From contig NZ_CP124535.1 in the NCBI RefSeq assembly GCF_029953595.1, forward strand, positions 2,587,001-2,651,000: a stretch of 64,000 nt of DNA, in the 5' to 3' direction. Below, in pieces: positions 54,020-63,096 of this stretch. The number at the start of each line of letters is the position of its first letter. Position 1 is the stretch's first letter. Both the position numbers and the translations under genes were made by a program. The notes under the pieces are model-generated. The model was not told where the DNA came from. It was given only the letters and a program-made list of their open reading frames with translations, and searched no databases. The stretch comes from Fuscovulum ytuae. Lineage in GTDB: Bacteria > Pseudomonadota > Alphaproteobacteria > Rhodobacterales > Rhodobacteraceae.

Positions 54020-57000
54020 CTATTCTGCCACGTGCAGGCTGGGCCGTGGGGTGGAGGAGGGCCGCGCCTCAAGTTCACCGACCCTTTGACCCAGCGCCTC
54101 GATCCGTTCAGCGAGGATATGCGCGGGTGGTTCATCGGGTTCCACCTCTTTCGGGCCAATGATCCGGCTGAAGATGCGGGTCATGAGGCGAGAGAGATCG
54201 TCCATGATGAGGAAGAAGGCCGGAACGATGACGAGGGAGAGGACGGTCGAGACGATGATGCCACCGATCACCGCCGTGGCCATGGGCGCACGGAAAGACC
54301 CGCCTTCGCCCACGCCCAGCGCGGAGGGCAGCATGCCAGCCGACATGGCGATGGAGGTCATCACGATGGGGCGGGCGCGCTTGTGGCCAGCCTCAATCAC
54401 GGCATCGAAGCGCGACATGCCTTGATTGCGCATCTCGATCGCGAAGTCGATCAGGAGGATGGCGTTCTTCGTCACGATGCCCATCAGCATAAGTATGCCG
54501 ATCAGTACCGGCATGGAGAGGGCGGAGTTGGTCAGGATCAGTGCCGCCGCCACGCCGCCGATGGCGAGGGGGAGGGAGAAGAGGATGGTGAAGGGCTGAA
54601 TCACCGATTTGAACAGAAGGATCAGCACCGTCAGCACGAGCATCAGCCCAAGGATCATGGCATTGCCGAAGGCTGCCATGAGTTCCTGCTGCACCTCGGC
54701 ATCGCCTGCCTCTTGCACCCGAACGCCGGGAGGAAGTTCAACGCTGGCGATGAGTTCGTTGAAGCGGGCGGTTGCGGTGCCAAGTGCCACGCCGACGGGG
54801 AGGTTGGCCCCGATGGTGGCGCGGCGTTCGCGGTTGAGACGGTCAACCGTCGAGGGGCCTTCGGCGATGGCGATATCTGCCACGGCGGATAGCGGCACGG
54901 TGGCCCCCGTTCCGGTGGCGAGTTTGAGCGCGCCGATGCGGGTGAGGTCTTCGCGGCTGGCATCGTTCAGGCGGACACGAACCGGGATCAGGCGGTTGTC
55001 GATGGAGAGTTTTGCCAGCGCCGCATCCACATCGCCAATGGTGGCGACGCGGACAACCTCGGCTATTTGGGCGGTGGTGATGCCCAGACGTGCTGCTTCA
55101 TTCGCGCGGGGGGTGATCTGAATTTCCGGGCGGGGCAGCGCACCTTCGGAGGCAACGTTGGCAAGAAGCGGATCGCCAGAAAGCGCCTCTTCTAGCCGAG
55201 CCACGGCGGTGTTCAGATCGGCCTCGTTGTTGGCGAGGATGGAGAAGGACAGGTCGCGTTCGCCCCGATCATTCAGCTTGAAGGCGCGGATATCGGGGAC
55301 GGCAGCGAGGCGGCGGAAAATTTCCGCTTCCACTTGGTTCTGGGGGATTGTGCGGCCGGTGTTTTCGACATCGGGCACGATCTGACCTACGACGGGGATC
55401 TTGTTGGCGATCTGGGACAGTTTCAGGAGAAGGGAGTGATCGAGTCTTTGGAGGAGAACGGTCACAGAGGCGCGGCGGATGTCGCGGTCGCCTGTGGGGG
55501 ATGAGCCGCCGAGGACAAAGACATTTTCGACCCCTTCGACCTGACGGATCACTTCCACCATCTTCAGTGTGGTGCGGTCGGTTTCGGCCAGCGTGGTGCC
55601 GGGCGGCAGTTCGACCGAGATCGGGATACGGCTGACGTCTTCCGGTGGGATAAAGCTGCCGGGGACCTTGAGCATGAAGTGGATGGATACGGCCAGCACA
55701 GCTATGGCCCCAACGAGCGTCAGGTAGCGGGCGGGGATGAACAGGAAGCGACCGGCCGTGGTGGCGCGCACGAAGCGAAGGTAGCCCTTCATGATTGGAC
55801 CGTCTTCAGCGTGCTTTTCTTCGGCATCCTTGGCGCGCATCAGATAGGCGGCCATCATTGGCGTGATGAGGCGCGCAACGATCAGCGAGAAGATGACGGC
55901 GATGGCGACGGTAAGGCCGAATTGCCGGAAATATTGCCCCGGAATGCCTGGCATGAAGGAGACGGGCACGAAGACGGCGACAATGGTGGCCGATGTCGCG
56001 ATGACGGCGAGGCCGATTTCATCTGCGGCATCGATGGCGGCGCGGTAGGGGGTTTTGCCCATGCGGATGTGGCGGGCGATGTTTTCAACCTCTACAATCG
56101 CGTCATCGACAAGGATGCCGGTGGCCAGCGTGATGGCGAGGAAGCTGACAAGGTTCAGCGAGAAGCCCAGAAGATCCATCACATAGAAGGTGGGGATCGC
56201 CGAAAGAGGCAAGGCCACCGCCGAGATGAGCGTGGCGCGCCAGTTCTTGAGGAAGGCGAGCACGACGAGGACGGCGAGGATCGCGCCTTCGATCAGGGTG
56301 TGCAGCGCGGCTTCGTAGTTGCCGTAGGTATAGAAGACGGTTTCATCGACCAGCTTGATCTGCACCTCAGGGTGGACGGTGCGGAGCGTGTCGAGTTCGG
56401 CATTCACCACTTCGGCGACCGAAACCTCAGACGCGCCTTTGGCGCGGAAGACGGCGAAAGTCACGACCTGTTCGCCGTTCAGCCGCGAGAAGGAGCGGAG
56501 TTCTTCGTAAGTGTCATTCACCTGACCAAGGTCAGAGAGCCGGACATGGCGGCCAGAGGGGAGCGCGATGGTGGTATTGGCAAGGCGTTCCACCGTCTGC
56601 GCATCGCCCAGCGCGCGGATCGCCTGTTCGGCGGCACCGAGTTCGGAGCGCCCCGAGCCAAGATTGGCGTTGGTGGCACGAAGCTGGGCGTTCACCGCGC
56701 TGGCGGTGATGCCATAGCTGTCGAGCTTTACCGGATCGAGTTCAACACGGATTTCGCGTTCGGCCCCACCGTATCGGTCGACGCGGCCGATGCCTGTCTG
56801 GCCCTGAAGGCTGCGGATGATCGTGTCATCGACGAACCAAGAAAGTTCCTCGATCGTCATGTCGGGGGCGGAGACGGCAAAGGTCATGATGGCCTGACCT
56901 TCGACATCGATCCGGGTGACGACGGGGGCTTCGATCGACCCCGGCAGATCGCCACGGATCTGATCAATGGCGTCCTTTGTGTCTTGCACCGCCTTATCGG

Positions 57001-57301
57001 TGGGCACTTCCATGCGGAATTCGACGACGGTCGTTGATACGCCATCGGTCACGGTGGAAACGACGTTCTTGACCCCGGTGATGCCGGCGACGGCATCTTC
57101 GATTTCCTTGGTGATCTGGGTCTCCATCTCGGCCGGGGCCGCACCGGATTGGTTCACGGTGACGGCGACGAGAGGGACGTCAATATTCGGGAAACGGGTG
57201 ATGGGCAGGCTGTTGAAGCTTTGCCAGCCCAGCACAAGGAGCAGCACAAAGGCCAGCAGCGGGGCGACGGGATTTCGGATCGACCAAGCGGAGAAGTTCA
57301 T
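54020..57301 (-). CDS. RND efflux transporter, inner-membrane pump (AcrB/HAE1-like)
   Basis: Proton-driven tripartite efflux pump subunit of 1093 residues. It has twelve predicted transmembrane segments in two halves, the first helix being APLLAFVLLLVLGWQSF. The hallmark TM4 sequence GILVDDAIVEVENIARHIRM (about 405) carries the paired Asp of the proton relay. The porter loops are recognisable (TNANLGSGRSELGAAEQAIR), and the second half repeats the fold with GIVTKNAILLIDFAIEMRNQ. The C-terminus is about 50 residues longer than AcrB. It follows the adaptor gene by 10 bases. Substrates (drugs, bile salts, solvents or signals) cannot be predicted. Confidence 0.95.
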   Translation of the reverse strand: MNFSAWSIRNPVAPLLAFVLLLVLGWQSFNSLPITRFPNIDVPLVAVTVNQSGAAPAEMETQITKEIEDAVAGITGVKNVVSTVTDGVSTTVVEFRMEVPTDKAVQDTKDAIDQIRGDLPGSIEAPVVTRIDVEGQAIMTFAVSAPDMTIEELSWFVDDTIIRSLQGQTGIGRVDRYGGAEREIRVELDPVKLDSYGITASAVNAQLRATNANLGSGRSELGAAEQAIRALGDAQTVERLANTTIALPSGRHVRLSDLGQVNDTYEELRSFSRLNGEQVVTFAVFRAKGASEVSVAEVVNAELDTLRTVHPEVQIKLVDETVFYTYGNYEAALHTLIEGAILAVLVVLAFLKNWRATLISAVALPLSAIPTFYVMDLLGFSLNLVSFLAITLATGILVDDAIVEVENIARHIRMGKTPYRAAIDAADEIGLAVIATSATIVAVFVPVSFMPGIPGQYFRQFGLTVAIAVIFSLIVARLITPMMAAYLMRAKDAEEKHAEDGPIMKGYLRFVRATTAGRFLFIPARYLTLVGAIAVLAVSIHFMLKVPGSFIPPEDVSRIPISVELPPGTTLAETDRTTLKMVEVIRQVEGVENVFVLGGSSPTGDRDIRRASVTVLLQRLDHSLLLKLSQIANKIPVVGQIVPDVENTGRTIPQNQVEAEIFRRLAAVPDIRAFKLNDRGERDLSFSILANNEADLNTAVARLEEALSGDPLLANVASEGALPRPEIQITPRANEAARLGITTAQIAEVVRVATIGDVDAALAKLSIDNRLIPVRVRLNDASREDLTRIGALKLATGTGATVPLSAVADIAIAEGPSTVDRLNRERRATIGANLPVGVALGTATARFNELIASVELPPGVRVQEAGDAEVQQELMAAFGNAMILGLMLVLTVLILLFKSVIQPFTILFSLPLAIGGVAAALILTNSALSMPVLIGILMLMGIVTKNAILLIDFAIEMRNQGMSRFDAVIEAGHKRARPIVMTSIAMSAGMLPSALGVGEGGSFRAPMATAVIGGIIVSTVLSLVIVPAFFLIMDDLSRLMTRIFSRIIGPKEVEPDEPPAHILAERIEALGQRVGELEARPSSTPRPSLHVAE

Positions 57302-57311
57302 CGCCGAAACC

Positions 57312-58481
57312 TCAGTTCGTGGTCACAGGGACAGGGTTGATCTTGTCGCCATCGCGGACGAAGGCACCGGCCTTGGTCACCACGACATCGCCGGAGGAAA
57401 GGCCTTCGACGATTTCGATCCAGCCAGCGTCGCGGATGCCCGTCTTGACCGGGGTGCGGGTCACCTCTCCATTCACGACCTTCATTACGGTGCTGCCACC
57501 GGCAGAGGAACCGACAGCGGTAACCGGCACAGCGACGGTTTCGCGTTCGGCCACAAGGATTTCGGCATCCATGAACATCCCGGCGCGGACATCGGTGGCT
57601 TGATCTATGGTGATGCGGGCGCGGCCAAGGCGGGTGGTGGTGTCGATCGTCGGTTCCACGAGGCGGACAGTTCCAGTCAGACGATCAGGTGCGCCGACGG
57701 CGACCATCGATACGATTTGGCCGGGGGCGAGGCGGATGAGATCAATCTCAGCTACGTCGCCAGAAAGTTCGAGGGCGCCATCGCGGATTATGGTGAACAT
57801 CGGCTGCCCGGCCCCAGAGGCGATGGAACCGATGACGGCGTTGCGGTGGGTGATTTCGCCGGAGACCGGGGCCCTCACCTCGGACCGCGAGAGTTGCAGA
57901 TCGACATTCGCCAGTTGCGCCTGCACCAGAGCCAGTTGGGCGCGGGCGGCTTCGAGTGATTGGGTGGCGACGGTGACGCGGGCGGTGGAGGCGATGGCAT
58001 TCGCGCTGGCCTGATCGGCGGCGGCCTGCGAGGCGGTGCCCTGCGCCTTGAGCGCGGCGGTCCGTTCGTTGACCCGCTGCGCCTCATCTGCGGCGGCCTT
58101 CGCTTCGAGAAGTTGGGCTGCGGCCTGCGCGATGGTCGCCTCGGCCGAGGCGCGGGAGGCGATGTATTGGCTTTTCTGCAATTCGAGTGTGGTTTTCGAC
58201 AGCGTTGCAAGCACCTGCCCTTCGCTGACCCAATCGCCGACATCGGCAAGCAGGGTTTCGATGGGCTGACCTTCGATCAGTGGCGCGACTTGCACCTGTT
58301 CCACCGGGTTCACCAGACCCGATACGATGACGCGATCCCGCAGCAGGCGAGTCTCGACGGGCGAGACGGTAATGGCCGGAAGAATGGGGGCGTTTTCAAC
58401 TGCGGCCTCATCGGCGGCATAGATTGGCGCTGCGAAGGTGAGGGCGGAGAACAGGGCGGAGGCGACAAGAAGGCTACGCAT
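57312..58481 (-). CDS. RND efflux periplasmic adaptor (MFP)
   Basis: Adaptor subunit of 389 residues. It has a signal peptide (about 1-22, ending FAAPIYA), a lipoyl half-motif (VNPVEQVQVAPLIEGQPIET, about 57) and a coiled-coil hairpin rich in Ala/Gln (about 95-185). The second lipoyl half (LQLSRSEVRAPVSGEITHRN) and the beta barrel and membrane-proximal domain complete the AcrA fold. No lipobox is visible, unlike AcrA. It lies between the TetR gene (6 bases) and the pump gene (10 bases) in one leftward operon. No outer-membrane channel is encoded here, so one from elsewhere must be used. Confidence 0.93.
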   Translation of the reverse strand: MRSLLVASALFSALTFAAPIYAADEAAVENAPILPAITVSPVETRLLRDRVIVSGLVNPVEQVQVAPLIEGQPIETLLADVGDWVSEGQVLATLSKTTLELQKSQYIASRASAEATIAQAAAQLLEAKAAADEAQRVNERTAALKAQGTASQAAADQASANAIASTARVTVATQSLEAARAQLALVQAQLANVDLQLSRSEVRAPVSGEITHRNAVIGSIASGAGQPMFTIIRDGALELSGDVAEIDLIRLAPGQIVSMVAVGAPDRLTGTVRLVEPTIDTTTRLGRARITIDQATDVRAGMFMDAEILVAERETVAVPVTAVGSSAGGSTVMKVVNGEVTRTPVKTGIRDAGWIEIVEGLSSGDVVVTKAGAFVRDGDKINPVPVTTN

Positions 58482-58487
58482 GAGGGA

Positions 58488-59108
58488 TCAACCTTTCACA
58501 TCGTCACTGACGATTTCGTCGAGAATGCGGTTTAGGGTTCTAATGATGAGCGCGGTGAGGTCTTCCTGCGCTTGCGGGGTTTGCGAACGGTGCATGGCGC
58601 TGGCCTTGACCATCATCACGAGGAGGCTTGCATGGGCACCGTAGGTGACATGGGCCTCTTCGAATGAGATGCCTCTTACCCGTGCGAAAACGATGCAGAG
58701 ATAACGCTTCACTTCGGTTTCCATCTGAAGCGCGATTTCAGCGATCTCGGGTTTGCGGCGGGCGGCGGCGGTCACTTCGGCCCAAAGCTGGCCATCGTCG
58801 GTGCAGGTGTCTTCTTCGATCCGGAAGCGGAGCGCCTCGCGCAGGGTGCGCATCGGATCGGGGCTTTCAATGATCTGGCTGAACTGATCTTCGACTTCGG
58901 CAAGGTCGCGTGTGACGAGGGCGGCAACGATGGCGGCCTTGGACGGGAAGTAGCGGTAGAAGTTCCCCACACTCATCCCGCAGGCGCGGGCGAGATCCTG
59001 CATCGATGCGCCGTCAAATCCCTTTTCAGCAAAGGCCAGACGCACACCTTCGAGGATTTCGACAGCGCGGATTTCGGCCTGTGGTGGGGTGCGATCGGGT
59101 TGGTTCAA
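58488..59108 (-). CDS. TetR-family repressor of the RND operon
   Basis: Regulator with an N-terminal helix-turn-helix (VRLAFAEKGFDGASMQDLAR, CGMSVGNFYRYFPSKAAIVA) and a TetR C-terminal domain. In-frame ATGs are only at 59180 and inside the helix-turn-helix. I prefer the TTG at 59108 (206 residues, MNQPDRTPPQAEIRAVE), because a 16-base palindromic operator at 59136-59151 would otherwise fall inside the coding region. The start remains uncertain. It is the first gene of the repressor-adaptor-pump operon, the usual autoregulated arrangement. Confidence 0.8.
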   Translation of the reverse strand: MNQPDRTPPQAEIRAVEILEGVRLAFAEKGFDGASMQDLARACGMSVGNFYRYFPSKAAIVAALVTRDLAEVEDQFSQIIESPDPMRTLREALRFRIEEDTCTDDGQLWAEVTAAARRKPEIAEIALQMETEVKRYLCIVFARVRGISFEEAHVTYGAHASLLVMMVKASAMHRSQTPQAQEDLTALIIRTLNRILDEIVSDDVKG

Positions 59109-59135
59109 GGTGCGTCTCTGGTTGGGCTTAAGCGA

Positions 59136-59151
59136 GAATGAACGTTCATTC
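59136..59151. promoter_or_regulatory. Palindromic TetR operator of the RND operon
   Basis: GAATGAACGTTCATTC is a perfect 16-base palindrome, 28 bases before the proposed repressor start. Operators of this ATGAACGTTCAT type are common before TetR-controlled RND pumps. Confidence 0.75.
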
Positions 59152-59860
59152 ACACATAGAAGGTCGTCGGTCGGCGTCAAGCGCTTTGTGGAGGAGAAGG
59201 GGGCCTGTGGCGGAAGATTTCCGGGATTTTTTATAGTTTTCGGGAGTGGTTTTTCTAACTTTCGATTTTAAGGCGAGAAACGAGTGCAATTAAAGGTTGC
59301 GAGTTAATTGGATCTTGAGGGGTGCGGGATAAGGGTCGGAGCGGCCAGATCGGGGGGAAAGCTCGGTCCTTTTGGGCCATTCGTGACCGACGGCAGGTAG
59401 CGCGGACAACGGCGTCGGCAGCAGTGTCGTTGAGGATAAGGAGTTGGCGCAAAGGGTACCTTGATCCCGTCGCAATCTGGGCATGGCCGCCCTGATGATG
59501 CCACATTGTGGCCAAACGGCCACGATTTTGACGGCAAAGTGGTCTTTTTTGGGGGGACCTGACCGTAAACTGGGGTTTATGGGCCCATTTTCGCCGCCCA
59601 ACCCCGATTGACGGCGAAAAATGGCTTAGGAGCAGATGATTCGTTTCCGTCTTGGTTCGGATTGTTCCCCAAGCCTAAACAGACCACACGCTTAGGTTGT
59701 ATGATTGTCATTCAAAATACTCTAGGGCGTGAATTGTGCCTTATTCTGGAGGGGCTAAAGGCATAAATAAGGCGAAAATTTGACCGACATCTGTTGGCGC
59801 GTTAACGAAAGTTAATACCGTCCCATACGTTGGGATGCACCCGCTGCCAGGAGTTAGGTC
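59152..59860. other. Gene-free intergenic region, about 700 bases
   Basis: I see no convincing gene. Short frames on the minus strand (around 59255-59601) lack a ribosome-binding site and family resemblance. It contains a hairpin CCATTTTCGCCG/CGGCGAAAAATGG (59585-59596 with 59612-59624, one bulged A, 15-base loop) and a smaller GTGGCC/GGCCAC hairpin near 59510-59525. The part right of 59640 is AT-rich and is probably the promoter and leader of the acidic repeat-protein gene. A TTAA-N6-TTAA pair lies at 59802-59815. Confidence 0.6.
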
Positions 59861-61519
59861 ATGAAGTCTCGTCGTTCGCGTTACATTCCCAAGAAGCGTA
59901 AGGTTGCGGGTTTCGGCTCGGCCTTCATGATCATGGGGACCCTGTTCATTCTGCCGCATACGGCGGGTGCGCATGTGCAATCGCTTTCCACTGATGATGA
60001 AGAAGAACAGTGGTGCGAAATCCTTGAGGAAGTCCCCCTCAACGAAGCCCTTCTCGCCCAGCTGCGGCTGAGAGAGGATTATCTTGAGATCCTTGAATAC
60101 GTGCAGAACGAATGCGGTGATCTGGCTGGTCTGCTGATCGGGCCGACGGGAACGATCCCGGAAGTGGCCGATCAGGCGACGGACGGGCCTGATAATGACC
60201 CGCCAGAGGATGATGACGAAGGCGATACGCCGACGGACCCGACGATCCCGACCGATCCGAGCAACGGAACGGACCCGGTGGACCCGACCAACGGCACCGA
60301 CCCGGTCGATCCGACCAACGGCACGGACCCGGTTGATCCGACCAATGGCACGGACCCGGTCGATCCGACCAATGGCACGGACCCGGTCGACCCGACCAAC
60401 GGCACCGACCCGGTCGACCCGACCAACGGCACCGACCCGGTCGATCCGACAAATGGCACGGACCCGGTTGACCCGACCAACGGCACCGACCCGGTCGACC
60501 CGACCAACGGCACCGACCCGGTCGATCCGACAAATGGCACGGACCCGGTTGACCCGACCAACGGCACGGACCCGGTCGACCCGACCAATGGCACGGACCC
60601 GGTCGACCCGACCAACGGCACCGACCCGGTCGACCCGACCAACGGCACGGACCCGGTCGACCCGACCAACGGCACGGACCCGGTCGATCCGACAAATGGC
60701 ACGGACCCGGTCGATCCGACCAACGGCACCGACCCGGTCGATCCGACAAATGGCACGGACCCGGTCGATCCGACAAATGGCACGGACCCGGTCGATCCGA
60801 CCAATGGCACGGACCCGGTCGATCCCGATGACTCGGACGACGACAACGACGACTCGGACGACGACAACGGCGACGACCCTGAAGACGATGGAGAGCCCGA
60901 GGACGACAACGGCGATAAATCCAAGGAAGACGACAAGTCCAAGGATGACAACGGCGACAAGTCGGGTGACGACCGTGGCGACAAGGATGACAACGGCGAC
61001 AAGTCCGGTGACGACCGTGGCGACAAGGATGACAACGGCGACAAGTCCGGTGACGACCGTGGCGACAAGGACGACAACGGCGACAAGTCCGGTGACGACC
61101 GTGGCGACAAGGACGACAACGGCGACAAGTCCGGTGACGACCGTGGCGACAAGGACGACAACGGTGACAAGTCCGGTGACGACCGTGGCGACAAGGACGA
61201 CAACGGTGACAAGTCCGGTGACGACCGTGGCGACAAGGACGACAACGGTGACAAGTCCGGTGGCGACAAAGGCGACAAGGGCGGAAACGGTGACAAGTCC
61301 GGTGGCGACAAGGGCGGCAAGGGCGGCAACGGTGACAAGTCCGGTGGCGACAAAGGCGACAAGGGCGGAAACGGTGACAAGTCCGGTGGCGACAAAGGCG
61401 ACAAGGGCGGAAACGGTGACAAGTCCGGTGGCGACAAAGGCGACAAGGGCGGAAACGGTGACAAGTCCGGTGGCGACAAAGGCGACAAGTCCGGTGGCGG
61501 CAATGGTGGCAAGTCCTGA
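59861..61519 (+). CDS. Secreted acidic tandem-repeat protein, unknown function
   Basis: Protein of 552 residues with no family I recognise. It has a long basic N-terminus plus hydrophobic segment (RRSRYIPKKRKVAGFG, then SAFMIMGTLFILPHTAGA), consistent with Sec export and cleavage near residue 37. A short helical region with two Cys follows (about 50-85), then an Asp/Pro-rich run. Next come 21 copies of NGTDPVDPT (residues 135-323), an Asp/Glu tract, seven copies of GDDRGDKDDNGDKS and five of a GGDKGDKGGNGDKS variant. The ATG at 59861 follows CAGGAG, and a strong terminator closes the gene. The acidic repeats suggest cation binding or a wall/matrix spacer; this is inference. Repeat number is probably unstable. 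Confidence 0.85.
   Translation: MKSRRSRYIPKKRKVAGFGSAFMIMGTLFILPHTAGAHVQSLSTDDEEEQWCEILEEVPLNEALLAQLRLREDYLEILEYVQNECGDLAGLLIGPTGTIPEVADQATDGPDNDPPEDDDEGDTPTDPTIPTDPSNGTDPVDPTNGTDPVDPTNGTDPVDPTNGTDPVDPTNGTDPVDPTNGTDPVDPTNGTDPVDPTNGTDPVDPTNGTDPVDPTNGTDPVDPTNGTDPVDPTNGTDPVDPTNGTDPVDPTNGTDPVDPTNGTDPVDPTNGTDPVDPTNGTDPVDPTNGTDPVDPTNGTDPVDPTNGTDPVDPTNGTDPVDPDDSDDDNDDSDDDNGDDPEDDGEPEDDNGDKSKEDDKSKDDNGDKSGDDRGDKDDNGDKSGDDRGDKDDNGDKSGDDRGDKDDNGDKSGDDRGDKDDNGDKSGDDRGDKDDNGDKSGDDRGDKDDNGDKSGDDRGDKDDNGDKSGGDKGDKGGNGDKSGGDKGGKGGNGDKSGGDKGDKGGNGDKSGGDKGDKGGNGDKSGGDKGDKGGNGDKSGGDKGDKSGGGNGGKS
60263..60829 (+). repeat. 21 tandem 27-base repeats (NGTDPVDPT)
   Basis: Twenty-one in-frame 27-base units encode NGTDPVDPT, the last ending in Asp instead of Thr. 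Units differ only at synonymous third positions (AAC/AAT, ACC/ACG, GTC/GTT, GAC/GAT, ACC/ACA). Some variant orders recur at 81-base spacing (for example ACAAATGGC at 60448 and 60529), which shows expansion by duplication of three-unit blocks. Confidence 0.97.
60965..61258 (+). repeat. Seven tandem 42-base repeats (GDDRGDKDDNGDKS)
   Basis: Seven in-frame units of 42 bases start at 60965 and recur exactly every 42 bases to 61217. They differ only by rare synonymous changes (GAT/GAC, GGC/GGT). An N-terminal half-unit DDNGDKS precedes the first. Confidence 0.95.
61259..61510 (+). repeat. 42-base repeats, Gly/Lys variant (GGDKGDKGGNGDKS)
   Basis: Five full units and one degenerate final unit continue the 42-base period but with Asp and Arg replaced by Gly and Lys. 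The second unit has GGK in place of GDK. The family is evidently derived from the preceding one, and net charge shifts from acidic to near neutral toward the C-terminus. Confidence 0.93.
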
Positions 61520-61542
61520 TCGCCAGCCCAAATGAAATGACG

Positions 61543-61575
61543 AAGGCCCGCGCTATTACGCGGGCCTTTTTCTTT
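61543..61575 (+). terminator. Rho-independent terminator of the repeat-protein gene
   Basis: AAGGCCCGCG and CGCGGGCCTT form a perfect 10-bp stem around CTATTA, followed by TTTTTCTTTT. It lies 23 bases after the stop and may also serve the convergent sulfotransferase gene. Confidence 0.88.
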
Positions 61576-61591
61576 TGCCTCGGGTCGACGA

Positions 61592-62977
61592 TTAGCCGAG
61601 GTCGCGGATTTCAGCCTCGTATGCCGGGAGAACTGTCTCAAGCTGGCGGGCGAACCGTTCAGAGAACCCGACTAGGTCACGCCGAATCGCGCCAACACCA
61701 TCAAGGGACCTTCCGGGCAGCAGGTTGAGGGACCGACCATCATCGCCTGCGGCGTGGCGAAGGGCCTCTTCTTCCACAGGAAGACCAAACTGTGTGAGGA
61801 GGCGGCGTGCGGTACCGACAGGATCGGCCACCATCTCTTCATAGCGGATTTCGGCCATCGGATTGGGCATCGTAGCCTGCCAGCGGCGGGCAAGATATTC
61901 GGTCCGGGCGATGGCGCGGGCGGCGGTGCCGAGGTCATAGGTGTAGCGATGCGCCTTGTTGAACTGCTTGAAGTAAAGTGACGCGGCAAGATCGCGTGTA
62001 TCCCGGCGGACAAAGACGATGGGCACATCAGGGTGCAAGGGGCCAAGGAGGCCGAGTTGTTCCAGACTGCCGGGCGTCGTATCGATGCAGCGGATGGCCC
62101 CTTTCTTGGGGCCGTATTTCAAGCGATCCGCAAAATGGTCACGGATGGGTTGGCCAGGCAGGGCGCGCAGGGCGCGGATGGTGCCATCTGCGCCACCAGA
62201 CCGATCTACATCGAGGAAGAGGTTATAAAGAACAGAGGTTTCCCCGACTGCATAAAGACTGGGCTGAGACCCAAGCAGCTTTTCCAGAAGCGTCTTGCCC
62301 GACCGGGGAAGGCCCGCGATCACGAAAAGGGGGCAGGCGTCAGGTGGGGTCATCGGGGAATGGCGCCGCTGGAAGGCCAAATCGAGTTCCGGCAGCAGGC
62401 GGCTGAAGGAATATTCGAGGCGGCGGTTTTCGTGCACGTCTTCGCGCATCCGGCGGTTGCCTTCGTCAAAAAGGCGGAAGGCCAGATCATCTTCGCCGGC
62501 GACCATGTGAATCTGGGCGCGCAGGAACCATGTCGAGGCGCGATCATAAGGTTTCATCCCATCGTCATCGGCAGCGCGGACGAGTTGGGTATAGATGTCA
62601 TCCTGCGGCGTGATGGTTTCGAAATCCATCAGCTCGCGGATCGAGTTCAGATGGGCAGGATTGTCGCGCAGGATGGCGCGATAGATGGTGGCGCCCTTTT
62701 CCCAACGGCGTGCAAGGACGTGGATACGCGCCTGCATGATGCGATGGGTAACAGAGGAGGGGAATAGTTTCGCCGCTTCGCGCGCATTTTCAATTGCAAG
62801 ATCAAGCCGTTCCATCGCGATGAAGGAGCGGGTGCGTATCTTCCACGCCTCGGCCTGTTTACGATCGATGCGGGTGACTTCGTTGCACAGGATGATCGCC
62901 TGTTCGAAGCGTCCGTCTTCTTCTGCTTCGTCGGCATCTTCCAGCTTGTCTGCGAGGGCGTCTTGCAGGCTGCTCAC
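61592..62977 (-). CDS. TPR-sulfotransferase family protein
   Basis: Protein of 461 residues. The N-terminal half (about 1-190) is helical with TPR-like repeats (EEDGRFEQAIILCNEVTRID). The C-terminal half is a PAPS-dependent sulfotransferase: the 5'-phosphosulfate loop FVIAGLPRSGKTLLEKLLGS (about 215-234) and the 3'-phosphate motif VPIVFVRRDTRDLAASLYF (about 327). The start is GTG at 62977. The family transfers sulfate to glycans, proteins or small molecules; the acceptor is unknown. It is convergent with the acidic repeat-protein gene and follows the LapG-like gene on the same strand by 119 bases. Confidence 0.87.
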   Translation of the reverse strand: MSSLQDALADKLEDADEAEEDGRFEQAIILCNEVTRIDRKQAEAWKIRTRSFIAMERLDLAIENAREAAKLFPSSVTHRIMQARIHVLARRWEKGATIYRAILRDNPAHLNSIRELMDFETITPQDDIYTQLVRAADDDGMKPYDRASTWFLRAQIHMVAGEDDLAFRLFDEGNRRMREDVHENRRLEYSFSRLLPELDLAFQRRHSPMTPPDACPLFVIAGLPRSGKTLLEKLLGSQPSLYAVGETSVLYNLFLDVDRSGGADGTIRALRALPGQPIRDHFADRLKYGPKKGAIRCIDTTPGSLEQLGLLGPLHPDVPIVFVRRDTRDLAASLYFKQFNKAHRYTYDLGTAARAIARTEYLARRWQATMPNPMAEIRYEEMVADPVGTARRLLTQFGLPVEEEALRHAAGDDGRSLNLLPGRSLDGVGAIRRDLVGFSERFARQLETVLPAYEAEIRDLG

Positions 62978-63096
62978 ACTCTGGTCCGTTTCTTGATCTT
63001 GGTATGCGGTCGATAAGGCCTTGAGTTGGACGTCAGGTCAAGGCAGGCAGACCGGCAGGGCCGCGAAGTGGCAAGGCCCTGCACAAACGGGAGCGA

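Noticed and set aside
59255-59601. Short minus-strand frames of 77-103 codons in the gene-free region
   Set aside because: They have no ribosome-binding site, no recognisable motif and Pro/Arg/Ser-rich shadow-like composition.
59802-59815. TTAA-N6-TTAA resembling a CtrA site before the repeat-protein gene
   Set aside because: CtrA sites need a 7-base spacer; with six bases the match is too weak to call.
60263-60829. CRISPR-like array of 27-base repeats
   Set aside because: Units are contiguous with no spacers, keep a reading frame and vary at third codon positions, so this is a coding tandem repeat.
59741-61641. Long open frames on the minus strand and in another plus frame across the repeat region
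   Set aside because: The 27- and 42-base repeats contain no stop in several frames, so long open frames arise automatically. Only the plus-strand frame from 59861 has a ribosome-binding site, a signal peptide and a matching terminator.
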